From Sphingomonas baiyangensis (GTDB lineage: Bacteria; Pseudomonadota; Alphaproteobacteria; Sphingomonadales; Sphingomonadaceae), in NCBI RefSeq assembly GCF_005144715.1, contig NZ_SWKR01000001.1, positions 124,001-188,000 of the forward strand: a stretch of DNA of 64,000 nucleotides. Direction: 5' to 3'. A model generated the notes under the pieces. The model worked only from the letters and a program-made list of their open reading frames with translations. It was not told where the DNA came from and did no database searches. Both the position numbers and the translations under genes were made by a program. Below, one piece after another: positions 36,969 to 45,233 of this stretch (position 1 is the stretch's first letter; each line of letters begins with the position of its first letter).

Positions 36969-37435
36969 AAATTGCTCGCCACGGCGTCGATCGCACGACC
37001 CGCCTGTTGCTGATCGCCGCGATCTGCGTCGGCCTCGCGCATCATGTCGATCATGTGCTGCGCGTCGATCACAGCGGCTGGCCGTTCACACCGCGCGTCA
37101 CGCCCTTCACCTTCAGCCTCGCGGCCTATCCAGTGCTGCTGTTTGCGCTTTTGGGGCCGGCGCGGCTGTTCTGGTGGCGCTGGGCACTGATGGTCGCGGG
37201 CACCGCCTTCACGCTGTTCGCGCATGTCCGCATCGAGACGCCGCGGATGCAATATGCGATGTGGGCGTTCAATCGCAGCCTCGAGCCGCATCTCGCCGGC
37301 GTGCGCAATCTGTGCGGCATCGAATCGGGCGCGCTCGGCTGGCTGTCGATGGGCGTATCGATGGCGCTCAACGTGCTGCTGGTAACGACGGTGATCGTCA
37401 TGCTGGCCAACCGGCCGGCAGGAGCGAGGCCCTAG
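36965..37435 (+). CDS. Hypothetical four-helix membrane protein
   Basis: 156 residues with about four hydrophobic segments. A His-rich stretch lies near the start (GLAHHVDHVLRVDHSGWPFTP). GTG 36965 overlaps the DUF3667 stop, so the two are probably coexpressed. The 3' end shares a CTAG with the convergent methyltransferase gene; the TAG serves both strands. No family is recognised. Confidence 0.7.
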   Translation: MKIARHGVDRTTRLLLIAAICVGLAHHVDHVLRVDHSGWPFTPRVTPFTFSLAAYPVLLFALLGPARLFWWRWALMVAGTAFTLFAHVRIETPRMQYAMWAFNRSLEPHLAGVRNLCGIESGALGWLSMGVSMALNVLLVTTVIVMLANRPAGARP

Positions 37436-38181
37436 CGCTCGCGCACGCCCACCAGCGTGCCCTTGGTGCCCGCCTGCACCAGATCGAAGCGCATGTCGGG
37501 CCAGCGCTTGCGCCAGCGCGCGGCGACGATGCGTTCGCCCGGACGCGCGGCATCGTCGAGCAGCACGGTGCCGCCTACGGGCAACCGGTCGAACAGCGTC
37601 TCGGCGGCGCCGCGCACATAGGGATGGATCGTCCAGGGCGGGCCGTCGATCACCAGCATGTCGATCCGCTCGGGCAGTCGACCGTGATCGTACCAGATGC
37701 CCGGCCACCCACCCGGCGCGGCGACCAGCGGCGTCGCGCGCATATCGGCATCGACGCCGTGCTCGCCCAGCCATTCGCGCGTGGCGGACACGAAATCGGC
37801 ATGCTGGTCGCAGCTCGTCAGCCGCCCGCCGCCGTTGAGCGCCAGCGCCTTGGCGACGATGAGGCTCGACGCGCCCGATCCCAGCTCGACGACCACTTGC
37901 GGTCGCATCGCCTCGATCCGGTCGACGATCAGCGTCAGGAAGCCGGTATCGGCTTTCCAGCTGCCCAGATTGGGCAGCGCATCGGTGGGCAGTTGCAGCC
38001 GCTCGAGCAGCGCCGCCTTCACGCTGCGCGATCCCCCCGAAAGACTGCGCAGTAGCCACGGCCATTGCACGGCGCCGATCGCGATAAGTTCGGCGGTCTC
38101 GCGCAGCGAGCGGCGCGCATCGGCGGGCCAAGTGCCGTCGTCGCGGCGCGGAAGATAGGAGGTGGCGTCGCGCGTGGTCAT
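37432..38181 (-). CDS. Class I SAM-dependent methyltransferase
   Basis: 249 residues. The SAM site is VVVELGSGASSLIVAKAL (residues about 85-102), followed by LTSCDQHADFV and the acidic DMLVIDGPPWT, then GGTVLLDDAARPGE. It resembles O-methyltransferase-type proteins, but the substrate is unknown. ATG 38181 gives MTTRDATSYLPRRDDGTW; a longer frame adds a cysteine- and arginine-rich leader without support. Confidence 0.75.
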   Translation of the reverse strand: MTTRDATSYLPRRDDGTWPADARRSLRETAELIAIGAVQWPWLLRSLSGGSRSVKAALLERLQLPTDALPNLGSWKADTGFLTLIVDRIEAMRPQVVVELGSGASSLIVAKALALNGGGRLTSCDQHADFVSATREWLGEHGVDADMRATPLVAAPGGWPGIWYDHGRLPERIDMLVIDGPPWTIHPYVRGAAETLFDRLPVGGTVLLDDAARPGERIVAARWRKRWPDMRFDLVQAGTKGTLVGVRER

Positions 38182-38242
38182 GCCGCCGCCCTTGCGCCGC
38201 TCGCCGCGCCCGTCAAGGACGGCGCGACGAAGCGAGCGCGGA

Positions 38243-39532
38243 CTATTGCAGGATGTGCATCCACATCGGCTGGCCGACGAGGCTGGTCGATCCGCGCAGC
38301 TTCTCGAGCGCCTGCGCGACGCAGCGCTCGGGGCCTTCATGCGTCACGATCGCCACCAGCACGCTGCCATCGGCATGCGCGCCGCGCTGCATGAGGCTTT
38401 CGATCGAGACGCCGGCATCGCGCATCGCTGCCGCGATCTCGGCGAGCACGCCCACCTTGTCCTCGACCATGAAGCGTAGATAGGCGCGGCCCCGGCGCTC
38501 GCCCGTATCGGCGGGCGTGCCGGCAAGCAGCGACGCGGCGGGCATCGCATAGGGCGGGCCGAACTCGCCGCGCGCGATGTCGATCAGGTCGGCAACGACG
38601 GCGCTGGCCGTCGGGCCGTCGCCCGCGCCCGCGCCTTGGAAGAAGAGCCGGCCGACGAAATTGCCCTCGGCCACCACCGCGTTGGTCGCCCCCGTCACAT
38701 GCGCCAGCGGATGGTCGAGCGGCACCAGATGCGGGTGGACACGCTGGAACAGCCCGTGGCTGTCGGCCTCGGCGATGCCCACCAATCGCACGCGATAGCC
38801 GAGCGCTGCCGCCTCGGCGATGTCGGCGGCGATGACGTGGCGGATGCCCGTCGCCGCCACGTCGGCAAAGGCGGGCTGCGTCCCGAAGGCGAGGCTGGCG
38901 AGGATCGAGAGTTTGTGGGCGGCATCCACTCCGTCGATGTCGAAGCCCGGATCGGCCTCGGCGAACCCCTTGGCCTGCGCTTCGGCCAGCACCTCGGCGA
39001 AATCCCTGCCCTCGGCCTCCATGCGGCTGAGGATGAAATTGCAGGTGCCGTTGAGGATGCCGTAGACGCGCTCGATCTCGTTGGCGGCGGCGCCTTCGCG
39101 CAGTCCCTTGATGACCGGAATGCCGCCGGCGACCGCCGCCTCGAACTTGAGCGCGGCATCGCCCGCCTCGGCGGCTTGCGCGAGTTCGAGCCCGTGATGT
39201 GCGATCATCGCCTTGTTGGCGGTGACGAACGAACGACCGGCCTTGAGCGTGGCGCGCGCCAGCGCCAACGCCGGCCCGTCCGATCCGCCCACGAGCTCGA
39301 CCACCACGTCGGCGCGCGGGTGCTGCGCGAGCGCGGTGAAATCGTCGACCCAGTCGAACCGCGCAATGTCGACGCCGCGATCCTTGGCACGGTCGCGCGC
39401 CGAAACCGCGACGATCTCGATCGGCCGGCCCGCACGCCTGGCGATCAGCTCGCCATTGGCGTCGATCAGCCGGATGACGCCCGCGCCAACCGTGCCCAGC
39501 CCCGCGATCGCCACGCGCAAAGGTTCAACCAT
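38243..39532 (-). CDS. hom: Homoserine dehydrogenase
   Basis: Reduces aspartate semialdehyde to homoserine for threonine and methionine synthesis. 429 residues: NAD(P) fold (VAIAGLGTVGAGVIRLID), VVELVGGSDG, FVTANKAMIAHHG, the catalytic-domain KFEAAVAGGIPVIKGLREG and YGILNGTCNFILSRM, plus a C-terminal ACT domain (RFMVEDKVGVLAEIAAAMRD) for feedback control. The start is ATG 39532. A palindromic repeat separates it from the upstream oxygenase gene. Confidence 0.96.
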   Translation of the reverse strand: MVEPLRVAIAGLGTVGAGVIRLIDANGELIARRAGRPIEIVAVSARDRAKDRGVDIARFDWVDDFTALAQHPRADVVVELVGGSDGPALALARATLKAGRSFVTANKAMIAHHGLELAQAAEAGDAALKFEAAVAGGIPVIKGLREGAAANEIERVYGILNGTCNFILSRMEAEGRDFAEVLAEAQAKGFAEADPGFDIDGVDAAHKLSILASLAFGTQPAFADVAATGIRHVIAADIAEAAALGYRVRLVGIAEADSHGLFQRVHPHLVPLDHPLAHVTGATNAVVAEGNFVGRLFFQGAGAGDGPTASAVVADLIDIARGEFGPPYAMPAASLLAGTPADTGERRGRAYLRFMVEDKVGVLAEIAAAMRDAGVSIESLMQRGAHADGSVLVAIVTHEGPERCVAQALEKLRGSTSLVGQPMWMHILQ

Positions 39533-39551
39533 TCGAATCCCCGCAATCTTG

Positions 39552-39637
39552 TCGTCACCCCGGGCTCGACCCGGGGTCCCGCTCGCTTTGCGGACGGTTC
39601 AGACAAGCGGGACCCCGGGTCAAGCCCGGGGTGACGA
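39552..39637. repeat. Inverted repeat with 32-base arms
   Basis: Arms 39552-39583 and 39606-39637 are inverted copies with one mismatch; each carries the inner palindrome CCCCGGG...CCCGGGG. It resembles a dispersed sphingomonad repeat (CCCCGGG-type REP). It fills most of the gap between the oxygenase and hom genes and could also fold as a terminator. Confidence 0.85.
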
Positions 39638-39665
39638 AGAAAAACCGGGTACGGCGATACTATCG

Positions 39666-40619
39666 CTACGCCTTGATGAGCCCGATCTGCACCAGCCGCT
39701 CGTGCAGATAGTCGTGCGCGGTGATCGGCTCGGGGTAGCGGTTGGGATTGTCGGCCGAAACGCAGCCCGGCAGCGTCTTGATGACGAAATCGGGTGCCGG
39801 GTGCAGGAAGAACGGCATCGAGTAGCGCGAATGGCCGCGCCGCTCGGGCGGCGGATTGACGACGCGATGCGTCGTCGAGGGCAGCACGTGATTGGTCAGC
39901 CGCTGGAGCATGTCGCCGACATTCACCACCAGCGCGCCCTCGGGCGGCTTCACCGCCAGCCAGTTGCCGTCGCGGTCGAGCAGTTCGAGGCCGGCTTCCT
40001 CGGCGCCCAGCAGCAGCGTGATGAGGTTGATGTCCTCGTGCGCGCCGGCCCGCACGCCCGGCGCATCGGCCGAGACGGGCGGATAGTGCAGCAGCCGCAG
40101 CACCGAATTGCCATCCTTCACCGCCGGATCGAACCAGTCGGGCGCGAGATCGAGATAGCGTGCGATCGCCGACAGCAGCCGGTCGCCGGCGGTATCGAAA
40201 GCGGCAAAGAGCTCGAGGAACGTCTCGCGGAAACCCTCGGGCGCCTCGGGCCACACATTGGGCGCCATCACATCGGCGAAGCGGTGGCCGGCGGGCAGCT
40301 CGCGGCCGATATGCCAGAATTCCTTGAGGTCGTTCTCCTTGGCGTCCTTGGCGATCTCGATGCCGAACGGCGTGTAGCCGCGCGCGCCGCCGCCGCCCGG
40401 CACATGCCCGCGCCGCTTGACCTCGTCGGGCTGGGCATAGAGCTCGGCGGTGAGCTTCCAAGCGCGCTCGATCAGGCCGGCGTCGATGCCGTGGTCGCGC
40501 ACGATCGCGAAGCCGAAGCGCTCGAACGAGCCGCCGAATGCGCGCGCGAAACCTTCGGGTTCTGCCGCCTGGTCGGCGAGCGAGACGACCTGCACATCGG
40601 CAAGGGCTGTTTGGGACAT
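39666..40619 (-). CDS. Isopenicillin N synthase-like Fe(II)/2OG oxygenase
   Basis: 317 residues of the non-haem iron dioxygenase superfamily. The iron ligands are visible in GAHEDINLITLLL (HxD) and STTHRVVNPP (His), with RYS for 2-oxoglutarate binding. The N-terminal DIOX_N-type region has GFAIVRDHGIDAGLIERAW. The substrate is unknown. The ATG at 40619 begins MSQTALADVQVVSLADQA; the open frame reaches further upstream but lacks a ribosome-binding site. Confidence 0.88.
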   Translation of the reverse strand: MSQTALADVQVVSLADQAAEPEGFARAFGGSFERFGFAIVRDHGIDAGLIERAWKLTAELYAQPDEVKRRGHVPGGGGARGYTPFGIEIAKDAKENDLKEFWHIGRELPAGHRFADVMAPNVWPEAPEGFRETFLELFAAFDTAGDRLLSAIARYLDLAPDWFDPAVKDGNSVLRLLHYPPVSADAPGVRAGAHEDINLITLLLGAEEAGLELLDRDGNWLAVKPPEGALVVNVGDMLQRLTNHVLPSTTHRVVNPPPERRGHSRYSMPFFLHPAPDFVIKTLPGCVSADNPNRYPEPITAHDYLHERLVQIGLIKA

Positions 40620-40803
40620 GGGAGTTGCGAATCCGTCATTGCAATATGGGGTCGGGGCACGAAATAGGGCGCGGCGGCGCGATAGAATAGTACCCAACTT
40701 GTGTTGCCACCATCGCGGCCGGCCGGAGAGCGGTCTCATCCCTGTCTTGCGTGCCGCGTCGCCGTCTCGACGCCGGCTCGTTGATCGTTCAAAGGTCGTG
40801 CCG

Positions 40804-42033
40804 ATGCATCAGCCGCTCCACCCCGCCTCGCTCGACCGCGCGCCCATCCCGTTCGGCGAGTTCGTCGCGATGGCGGCGGCGTTGATGGCGCTGACCGCGC
40901 TCGGCATCGATTCGATGCTGCCGGCACTGCCCGCGATCGGCGACAGCCTGGGCGTGGCGGCGGCGAACGATCGGCAATATGTCATCACCGCCTTTCTCAT
41001 CGGCTTCGCCATCGCGCAGCTCGCGCACGGCCCGCTTGCCGATCGCTTTGGCCGCCGGCCGGTACTCGGCTGCGCGCTGCTGTTCGGCGTCGCGATGAAC
41101 CTGCTCGCGGCCGTGTCCGACAGTTTCGGGCTGCTGCTGTTCGCGCGCTTTTCCGCCGGCATGGCGATCGCCGGCGCGCGCGTCGTGACGGTGGCGATGG
41201 TGCGCGACTGTTTCGCCGGCCGCGCGATGGCGCGCGTGATGAGCCTGGTGTTCGTCGTGTTCATGGCGGCGCCTGTGCTCGCCCCCGCCTTCGGCCAGAT
41301 CGTGCTGCTGTTCGCGCCGTGGCGCTGGATCTTCGTCGGCAACGCCGTCGTCGCCGCCGCCATCCTCGTCTGGTTCTGGCTGCGGATGCCCGAGACGCTG
41401 GCACCCGATGCGCGCAGCCCCATCAGCATCGAGCGGCTGGCCTATGGGGCACGCATGTTCGCGCGTGATCGCTGTGCAGTGGGCTATACCGTCGCCGCGG
41501 CTTTGCTCTCGGGCGGGTTGTTCGGCTTCATCAACTCGATCCAGCAGATCATGGCCGACATCTTCGGGCGCGGCGAACTGCTCACCATCGTGTTCGCGTC
41601 GGTCGCGGGCACGATGGCGATCGCCAATTTCCTCAATTCGCGCATCGTCATGCGGCTGGGAACGCGGCTGATCTCGCACAGCGCGCTCGCGGGTTTCGTG
41701 GTGCTTGCCTGCGTGCATCTGGCGGTATCGGCATCGGGCGCCGAGAATCTGGCGGTCTTCATCATCCTTCAGGCGCTGCTGATGGCGTGTTTCGGACTCG
41801 CCACCTCCAATTTCTCGGCGATGGCGATGGAGAATATGGGCGCGATCGCGGGGCGCGCGTCGAGCCTCCAGGGCTTCATCCAGACGCTGGCGGGTGCGCT
41901 CATCGGCGCGGTGATCGGTCAGGCGTTCGACGGGACGACGGTACCGCTCTACACGGGCTTCGTGGTCACGGGCTTCGCCGCGCTCGCCGTCGTCGCCGTC
42001 GCCGAGCGCGGGCGCATGTTCCGCCCGCGCTGA
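40804..42033 (+). CDS. Bcr/CflA-type multidrug efflux MFS transporter
   Basis: 409 residues with 12 hydrophobic helices. The Bcr/CflA pattern is clear: LTALGIDSMLPALPAIGDSLG in helix 1, AHGPLADRFGRRPVLGCALL (motif A) and the later ARVVTVAMVRDCFAGRAMARVMS. Family members export drugs such as bicyclomycin or chloramphenicol, though the substrate is not known here. ATG 40804 gives MHQPLHPASLDRAPIPF. The gene is divergent from the oxygenase. Confidence 0.9.
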   Translation: MHQPLHPASLDRAPIPFGEFVAMAAALMALTALGIDSMLPALPAIGDSLGVAAANDRQYVITAFLIGFAIAQLAHGPLADRFGRRPVLGCALLFGVAMNLLAAVSDSFGLLLFARFSAGMAIAGARVVTVAMVRDCFAGRAMARVMSLVFVVFMAAPVLAPAFGQIVLLFAPWRWIFVGNAVVAAAILVWFWLRMPETLAPDARSPISIERLAYGARMFARDRCAVGYTVAAALLSGGLFGFINSIQQIMADIFGRGELLTIVFASVAGTMAIANFLNSRIVMRLGTRLISHSALAGFVVLACVHLAVSASGAENLAVFIILQALLMACFGLATSNFSAMAMENMGAIAGRASSLQGFIQTLAGALIGAVIGQAFDGTTVPLYTGFVVTGFAALAVVAVAERGRMFRPR

Positions 42034-42159
42034 CGCCGCCGCTCGGCGCGGCTCACAAGCATTTCGGCTTGCCTATCGGGAACGCGCGCGGCAGCATGAT
42101 GGTTCGCCTGCCGATGGGGTGGCAATCGCGCTTTCCCCGAGCAGCGACGAGGTGGCGAC

Positions 42160-42498
42160 ATGGGCGGCCGACAGATTCCCGAACAGGGTCCGCAGGACGA
42201 TGGCTTCAACGAGGAAGGCTATGACGAGAGCCAGCGGGCCGAGATCCTCGAATTCACCCGCGACGGACCGAGCAACGGCGTGATCCTCACCGATGTCGAA
42301 CCCGATCTGGGCGACGACGACGAGGAAGATGAGGACGAGTTGCTGATGGCCGCCGACGAGACCGGCGAGGAAGACGACGACGCAGAGGTCGACGAGGACG
42401 ATACCGAGGAAGACGAGCTCCAGGCCGATTTCGACGACGACGACCTCGATGAGGACGACGATCTCGACGACGCCGATCGCGAAGCGCTCGATCCGTGA
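42160..42498 (+). CDS. Highly acidic small protein
   Basis: 112 residues. The N-terminal part is ordinary (GYDESQRAEILEFTRDGPSNGVILTDVEPDLG); from about residue 50 more than half the residues are Asp or Glu. No family is recognised. It overlaps the MliC-like lipoprotein gene (GTGA), which suggests cotranscription. Base composition follows the neighbours, so there is no sign of recent transfer. Confidence 0.65.
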   Translation: MGGRQIPEQGPQDDGFNEEGYDESQRAEILEFTRDGPSNGVILTDVEPDLGDDDEEDEDELLMAADETGEEDDDAEVDEDDTEEDELQADFDDDDLDEDDDLDDADREALDP

Positions 42499-43007
42499 TG
42501 GCGGCGCGGCGGGCACGGCATCGCGCCAGCGGCACTGCCGCCGCGCTGCTGCTGCTCGCCGCGTGCGGAGACGAGGCCGGAAACGAGGCCGACGCCAACC
42601 GCGTCGACCCCGCGCTGGCCAATGCCGTGACGCCGCTGCCCCCCGAGCCCGTCGCCAATCTCGCGGCACCCGAGGCCAGCATGCCGGGCATCGACGCGCC
42701 GCCCGTTCCGGCGCCGCCGCCCCCCGACAGCGACGAGCCCGACCCGGCGGCCGAAGCGCAGCAGACCGGGACGACGGTGCATACCCGCTATCGCTGCGAC
42801 GACGGCACCTTCGTCGATGCGAAGTTCAACGCCGATGCCAATACCGTGAAGCTGCGCCGCGAAGGCCGCGTGCTCGGTGTGCTCGACGGACAGCCCGCCG
42901 CTTCGGGTATTTGGTATCGCGGCAAGGGCTATGAATTGCGTGGCAAGGGCCGTGACGCGACGTTCATCCGCCCCGGCGCTGCCCCCGTCCACTGCCTCGC
43001 CGACTAG
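42495..43007 (+). CDS. Putative lipoprotein with MliC-like domain
   Basis: 170 residues. The signal peptide ends in the lipobox LLAAC (about residue 24), and a proline-rich linker follows (PPVPAPPPPDSDEPD). The C-terminal 70 residues resemble the MliC/lysozyme-inhibitor fold: YRCDDGTFVDAKF at the start, SGIWYRGKGYELRGKG and a terminal VHCLAD, giving the conserved Cys pair. It may protect peptidoglycan from lysozymes, an inference. GTG 42495 (overlap) or ATG 42498 starts it. The stop is the shared CTAG. Confidence 0.78.
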   Translation: MMAARRARHRASGTAAALLLLAACGDEAGNEADANRVDPALANAVTPLPPEPVANLAAPEASMPGIDAPPVPAPPPPDSDEPDPAAEAQQTGTTVHTRYRCDDGTFVDAKFNADANTVKLRREGRVLGVLDGQPAASGIWYRGKGYELRGKGRDATFIRPGAAPVHCLAD

Positions 43008-43627
43008 CCGCGACGCGGCTGTATCCAGGTTTCCAGCTTCCGCTCGAAACCTGCGACGATGCGTTGCGCCGCCCAGCCGATCGCGGCACCTACCACCACG
43101 TCGCTGACATAATGCTTGCAGCGTGGCACCTGCACGATGCCGACGCCCGCCGCCAGCAGCCGCATTGGCGCCGCGAGCACCGGCGCGTCGGCCGCCACCG
43201 CTTCGGCGACTGCAACCGCGCCCGCCGTGTGGCCCGACGGAAACGACGATAGCTCGTGCGTGTCGCTGTCGCCGCGCTCCATGCGATAGCCCGCCACCAG
43301 CGCATGATCGGGCCGCGTGCGATCGACCGATCGCTTGATCGCGGTCTTGATCGCGGTCGCCAGCGCATGCGCCGCGAGCATCCGCGCGCCGGTACGGGCC
43401 ATGGCAGGCTGGCGCGCAACAAGGCCGCCGACGATGACCGCCGTTGACAGCGCGACGAGCGGCGGCTGGTCGGCGGCCTCGCTCAGCCAGCCGGCGTGCC
43501 GCACCTCGGGGCGATGGCGCTGATGCGCGAGCGCCTGCGTGATCGCCAGATCAGCGTCCTCGATCGCGGCGACCGCCTCGATCGCCTGTTGTCTGATTTG
43601 CCCCATGTCGATCGCTTGAACGCGCAT
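43004..43627 (-). CDS. PAP2-family phosphatase
   Basis: About 207 residues with several hydrophobic helices. All three PAP2 signature motifs are visible: KTAIKRSVDRTRP (KX6RP), SSFPSGHTAGA (PSGH) and PRCKHYVSDVVVG (the His and Asp of the SRX5HX3D motif). The family dephosphorylates membrane lipid phosphates such as undecaprenyl diphosphate. The start is uncertain (GTG 43633, ATG 43627 or ATG 43606) as no clear ribosome-binding site exists. Convergent with the lipoprotein, sharing CTAG. Confidence 0.86.
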   Translation of the reverse strand: MRVQAIDMGQIRQQAIEAVAAIEDADLAITQALAHQRHRPEVRHAGWLSEAADQPPLVALSTAVIVGGLVARQPAMARTGARMLAAHALATAIKTAIKRSVDRTRPDHALVAGYRMERGDSDTHELSSFPSGHTAGAVAVAEAVAADAPVLAAPMRLLAAGVGIVQVPRCKHYVSDVVVGAAIGWAAQRIVAGFERKLETWIQPRRG

Positions 43628-43715
43628 ATGCACGCCGGGGTCCGCGGCACTGGCAATCGGCGGCGCGCGCGGCTATCTGGCCGCGATCTTCCCGCCTTCG
43701 CCTTAAGGATTTCGC

Positions 43716-44816
43716 ATGGGTTTCCGCTGCGGCATCGTCGGCCTGCCCAATGTCGGCAAGTCGACACTCTTCAACGCCTTGACCGAGACGGCCGCCGCGC
43801 AGGCCGCCAACTATCCCTTCTGCACGATCGAGCCCAATGTCGGCAACGTTGCCGTGCCCGACGAGCGGCTGCAGGCGCTGGCGGCGATCGCAGGATCGGC
43901 CAAGATCATCGAGACGCAACTGGGCTTCGTCGACATCGCCGGCCTGGTCCGCGGCGCCTCGAAGGGCGAGGGGCTGGGCAACCAGTTCCTCGGCAACATC
44001 CGCGAGGTCGACGCGATCGTCCATGTGCTGCGCTGCTTCGAGAATGACGACATCCAGCATGTCGACAACAAGGTCGATCCGATCGCCGATGCCGAGACGG
44101 TCGAGACCGAGCTGATGCTCGCCGATCTCGAAAGCCTCGAAAAGCGCGTTCCCAACCTCGTCAAGAAGGGCCAACAGGGCGACAAGGAAGCCAAGGCCGC
44201 CGCGCAGGTGCTCGGCCGCGCGCTCGATCTGCTGCGCGACGGCAAGCCCGCACGTCTCGCCCAGGCGTCCGACCCCGACGAGGCACGCCATCTGGCGCAG
44301 GCGCAGCTGCTTACCGGCAAGCCCGTGCTCTATGTTTGCAACGTCAACGAGGAGGACGCCGCCGAAGGCAACGCCTATTCGGCGCGCGTGTTCGAAAAAG
44401 CCGCTGCCGAAGGCGCCGAGGCGGTAGTGGTATCCGCCGCGATCGAGGCCGAGATCGCCACCATGCCGCCCGAGGATCGCGCCGAGTTCCTTGCCGAGCT
44501 GGGCCTTTCCGAAACCGGCCTCGCGCGCGTCATCCGCGCCGGGTACAAGCTGCTCAACCTCCAGACTTTCTTCACCGTCGGCCCCAAGGAAGCGCGCGCC
44601 TGGACCGTGGAAGTCGGCGCGCGCGCACCGCAGGCGGCAGGCGAGATCCACACCGATTTCGAGCGCGGCTTCATCCGCGCCGAAACGATCGCCTATGACG
44701 ATTATGTCGCGCTGAAGGGCGAGGCCGGCGCACGCGACGCCGGCAAGCTGCGTTCCGAAGGCAAGGACTATGTCGTCAAGGACGGCGACGTGATGCTGTT
44801 CCGCTTCAACGTCTGA
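43716..44816 (+). CDS. ychF: Redox-regulated ATPase/GTPase YchF
   Basis: 366-residue Obg-related P-loop protein that binds ribosomes and prefers ATP. Motifs: Walker [15 protein letters not shown] (G1), [19 protein letters not shown] (G3 region), the G4-like YVCNVNEED and a C-terminal TGS domain ([14 protein letters not shown]). The start is ATG 43716 with AAGGA upstream. It has its own spacing from neighbours. The 3' side is repeat-rich intergenic DNA. Confidence 0.96.
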   Translation: MGFRCGIVGLPNVGKSTLFNALTETAAAQAANYPFCTIEPNVGNVAVPDERLQALAAIAGSAKIIETQLGFVDIAGLVRGASKGEGLGNQFLGNIREVDAIVHVLRCFENDDIQHVDNKVDPIADAETVETELMLADLESLEKRVPNLVKKGQQGDKEAKAAAQVLGRALDLLRDGKPARLAQASDPDEARHLAQAQLLTGKPVLYVCNVNEEDAAEGNAYSARVFEKAAAEGAEAVVVSAAIEAEIATMPPEDRAEFLAELGLSETGLARVIRAGYKLLNLQTFFTVGPKEARAWTVEVGARAPQAAGEIHTDFERGFIRAETIAYDDYVALKGEAGARDAGKLRSEGKDYVVKDGDVMLFRFNV

Positions 44817-44882
44817 CGCGGGATGCCTGCAAACCGGCCGAATTGCCGGCTAGCGTCGTTTCAAGCTACGCTGAATCACCTT

Positions 44883-44995
44883 TCACCGTTCGTGCTGAGC
44901 CTGTCGAAGCACTGTTCGTTCTTTGAGCGTCGTTGAAGATCGGCACTTCGACAAGGATCTCCTGAGCTTGCCGAAGGGCTCAGTGCGAACGGTGA
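44883..44995. repeat. Dispersed imperfect inverted repeat 1
   Basis: The left arm (44883-44912, CACCGTTCG...GTCGAAGCAC) and right arm (44944-44995, CACTTCGACAAG...GCGAACGGTGA) are related in inverted orientation with an extra insert in the right arm. The TTCGTGCTGAGC...GTCGAAG type is a common dispersed repeat in sphingomonads. Confidence 0.7.
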
Positions 44996-45019
44996 TGGGT
45001 ACGCGAAGTCAGCACGAAA

Positions 45020-45150
45020 CCTCTATAGAGGCTGAAGCAAGTCCGTTCGTGTCGAGCGAAGTCGAGACAGCCTGCCGAGCGAAGCGAGGCGCGTGCGGCG
45101 CTCTCGCGACGCTGGACCTTGTCCCTCGACTGCGCTCGGGACGAACGGGT
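45020..45150. repeat. Dispersed imperfect inverted repeat 2
   Basis: Includes a 12-base palindrome CCTCTATAGAGG (45020-45031). An imperfect pair follows, with arms around 45041-45070 (CCGTTCGTGTCGAG...) and 45117-45150 (...CTCGGGACGAACGGG). It lies in the same non-coding stretch as repeat 1, between ychF and the HerA gene. Confidence 0.65.
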
Positions 45151-45170
45151 GTTTTTCCAAAATGTCGGCG

Positions 45171-45211
45171 GGGGGAAAGCGGCGGATTGCTGTCCGTTGC
45201 CGCTTTCCCCC
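45171..45211 (-). terminator. Strong hairpin after the HerA-type gene
   Basis: Perfect 13-bp stem GGGGGAAAGCGGC/GCCGCTTTCCCCC with a 15-base loop, 22 bases beyond the HerA stop. On the minus strand ATTTT follows a few bases later. A second small hairpin (TTTCCC/GGGAAA) lies at 45217-45232. Confidence 0.55.
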
Positions 45212-45233
45212 ACGCCTTTCCCGTTGGGGAAAC

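Noticed and set aside
44883..45211. Repeats considered as a CRISPR array.
   Set aside because: Units are inverted and not evenly spaced direct repeats, and no cas gene is present.
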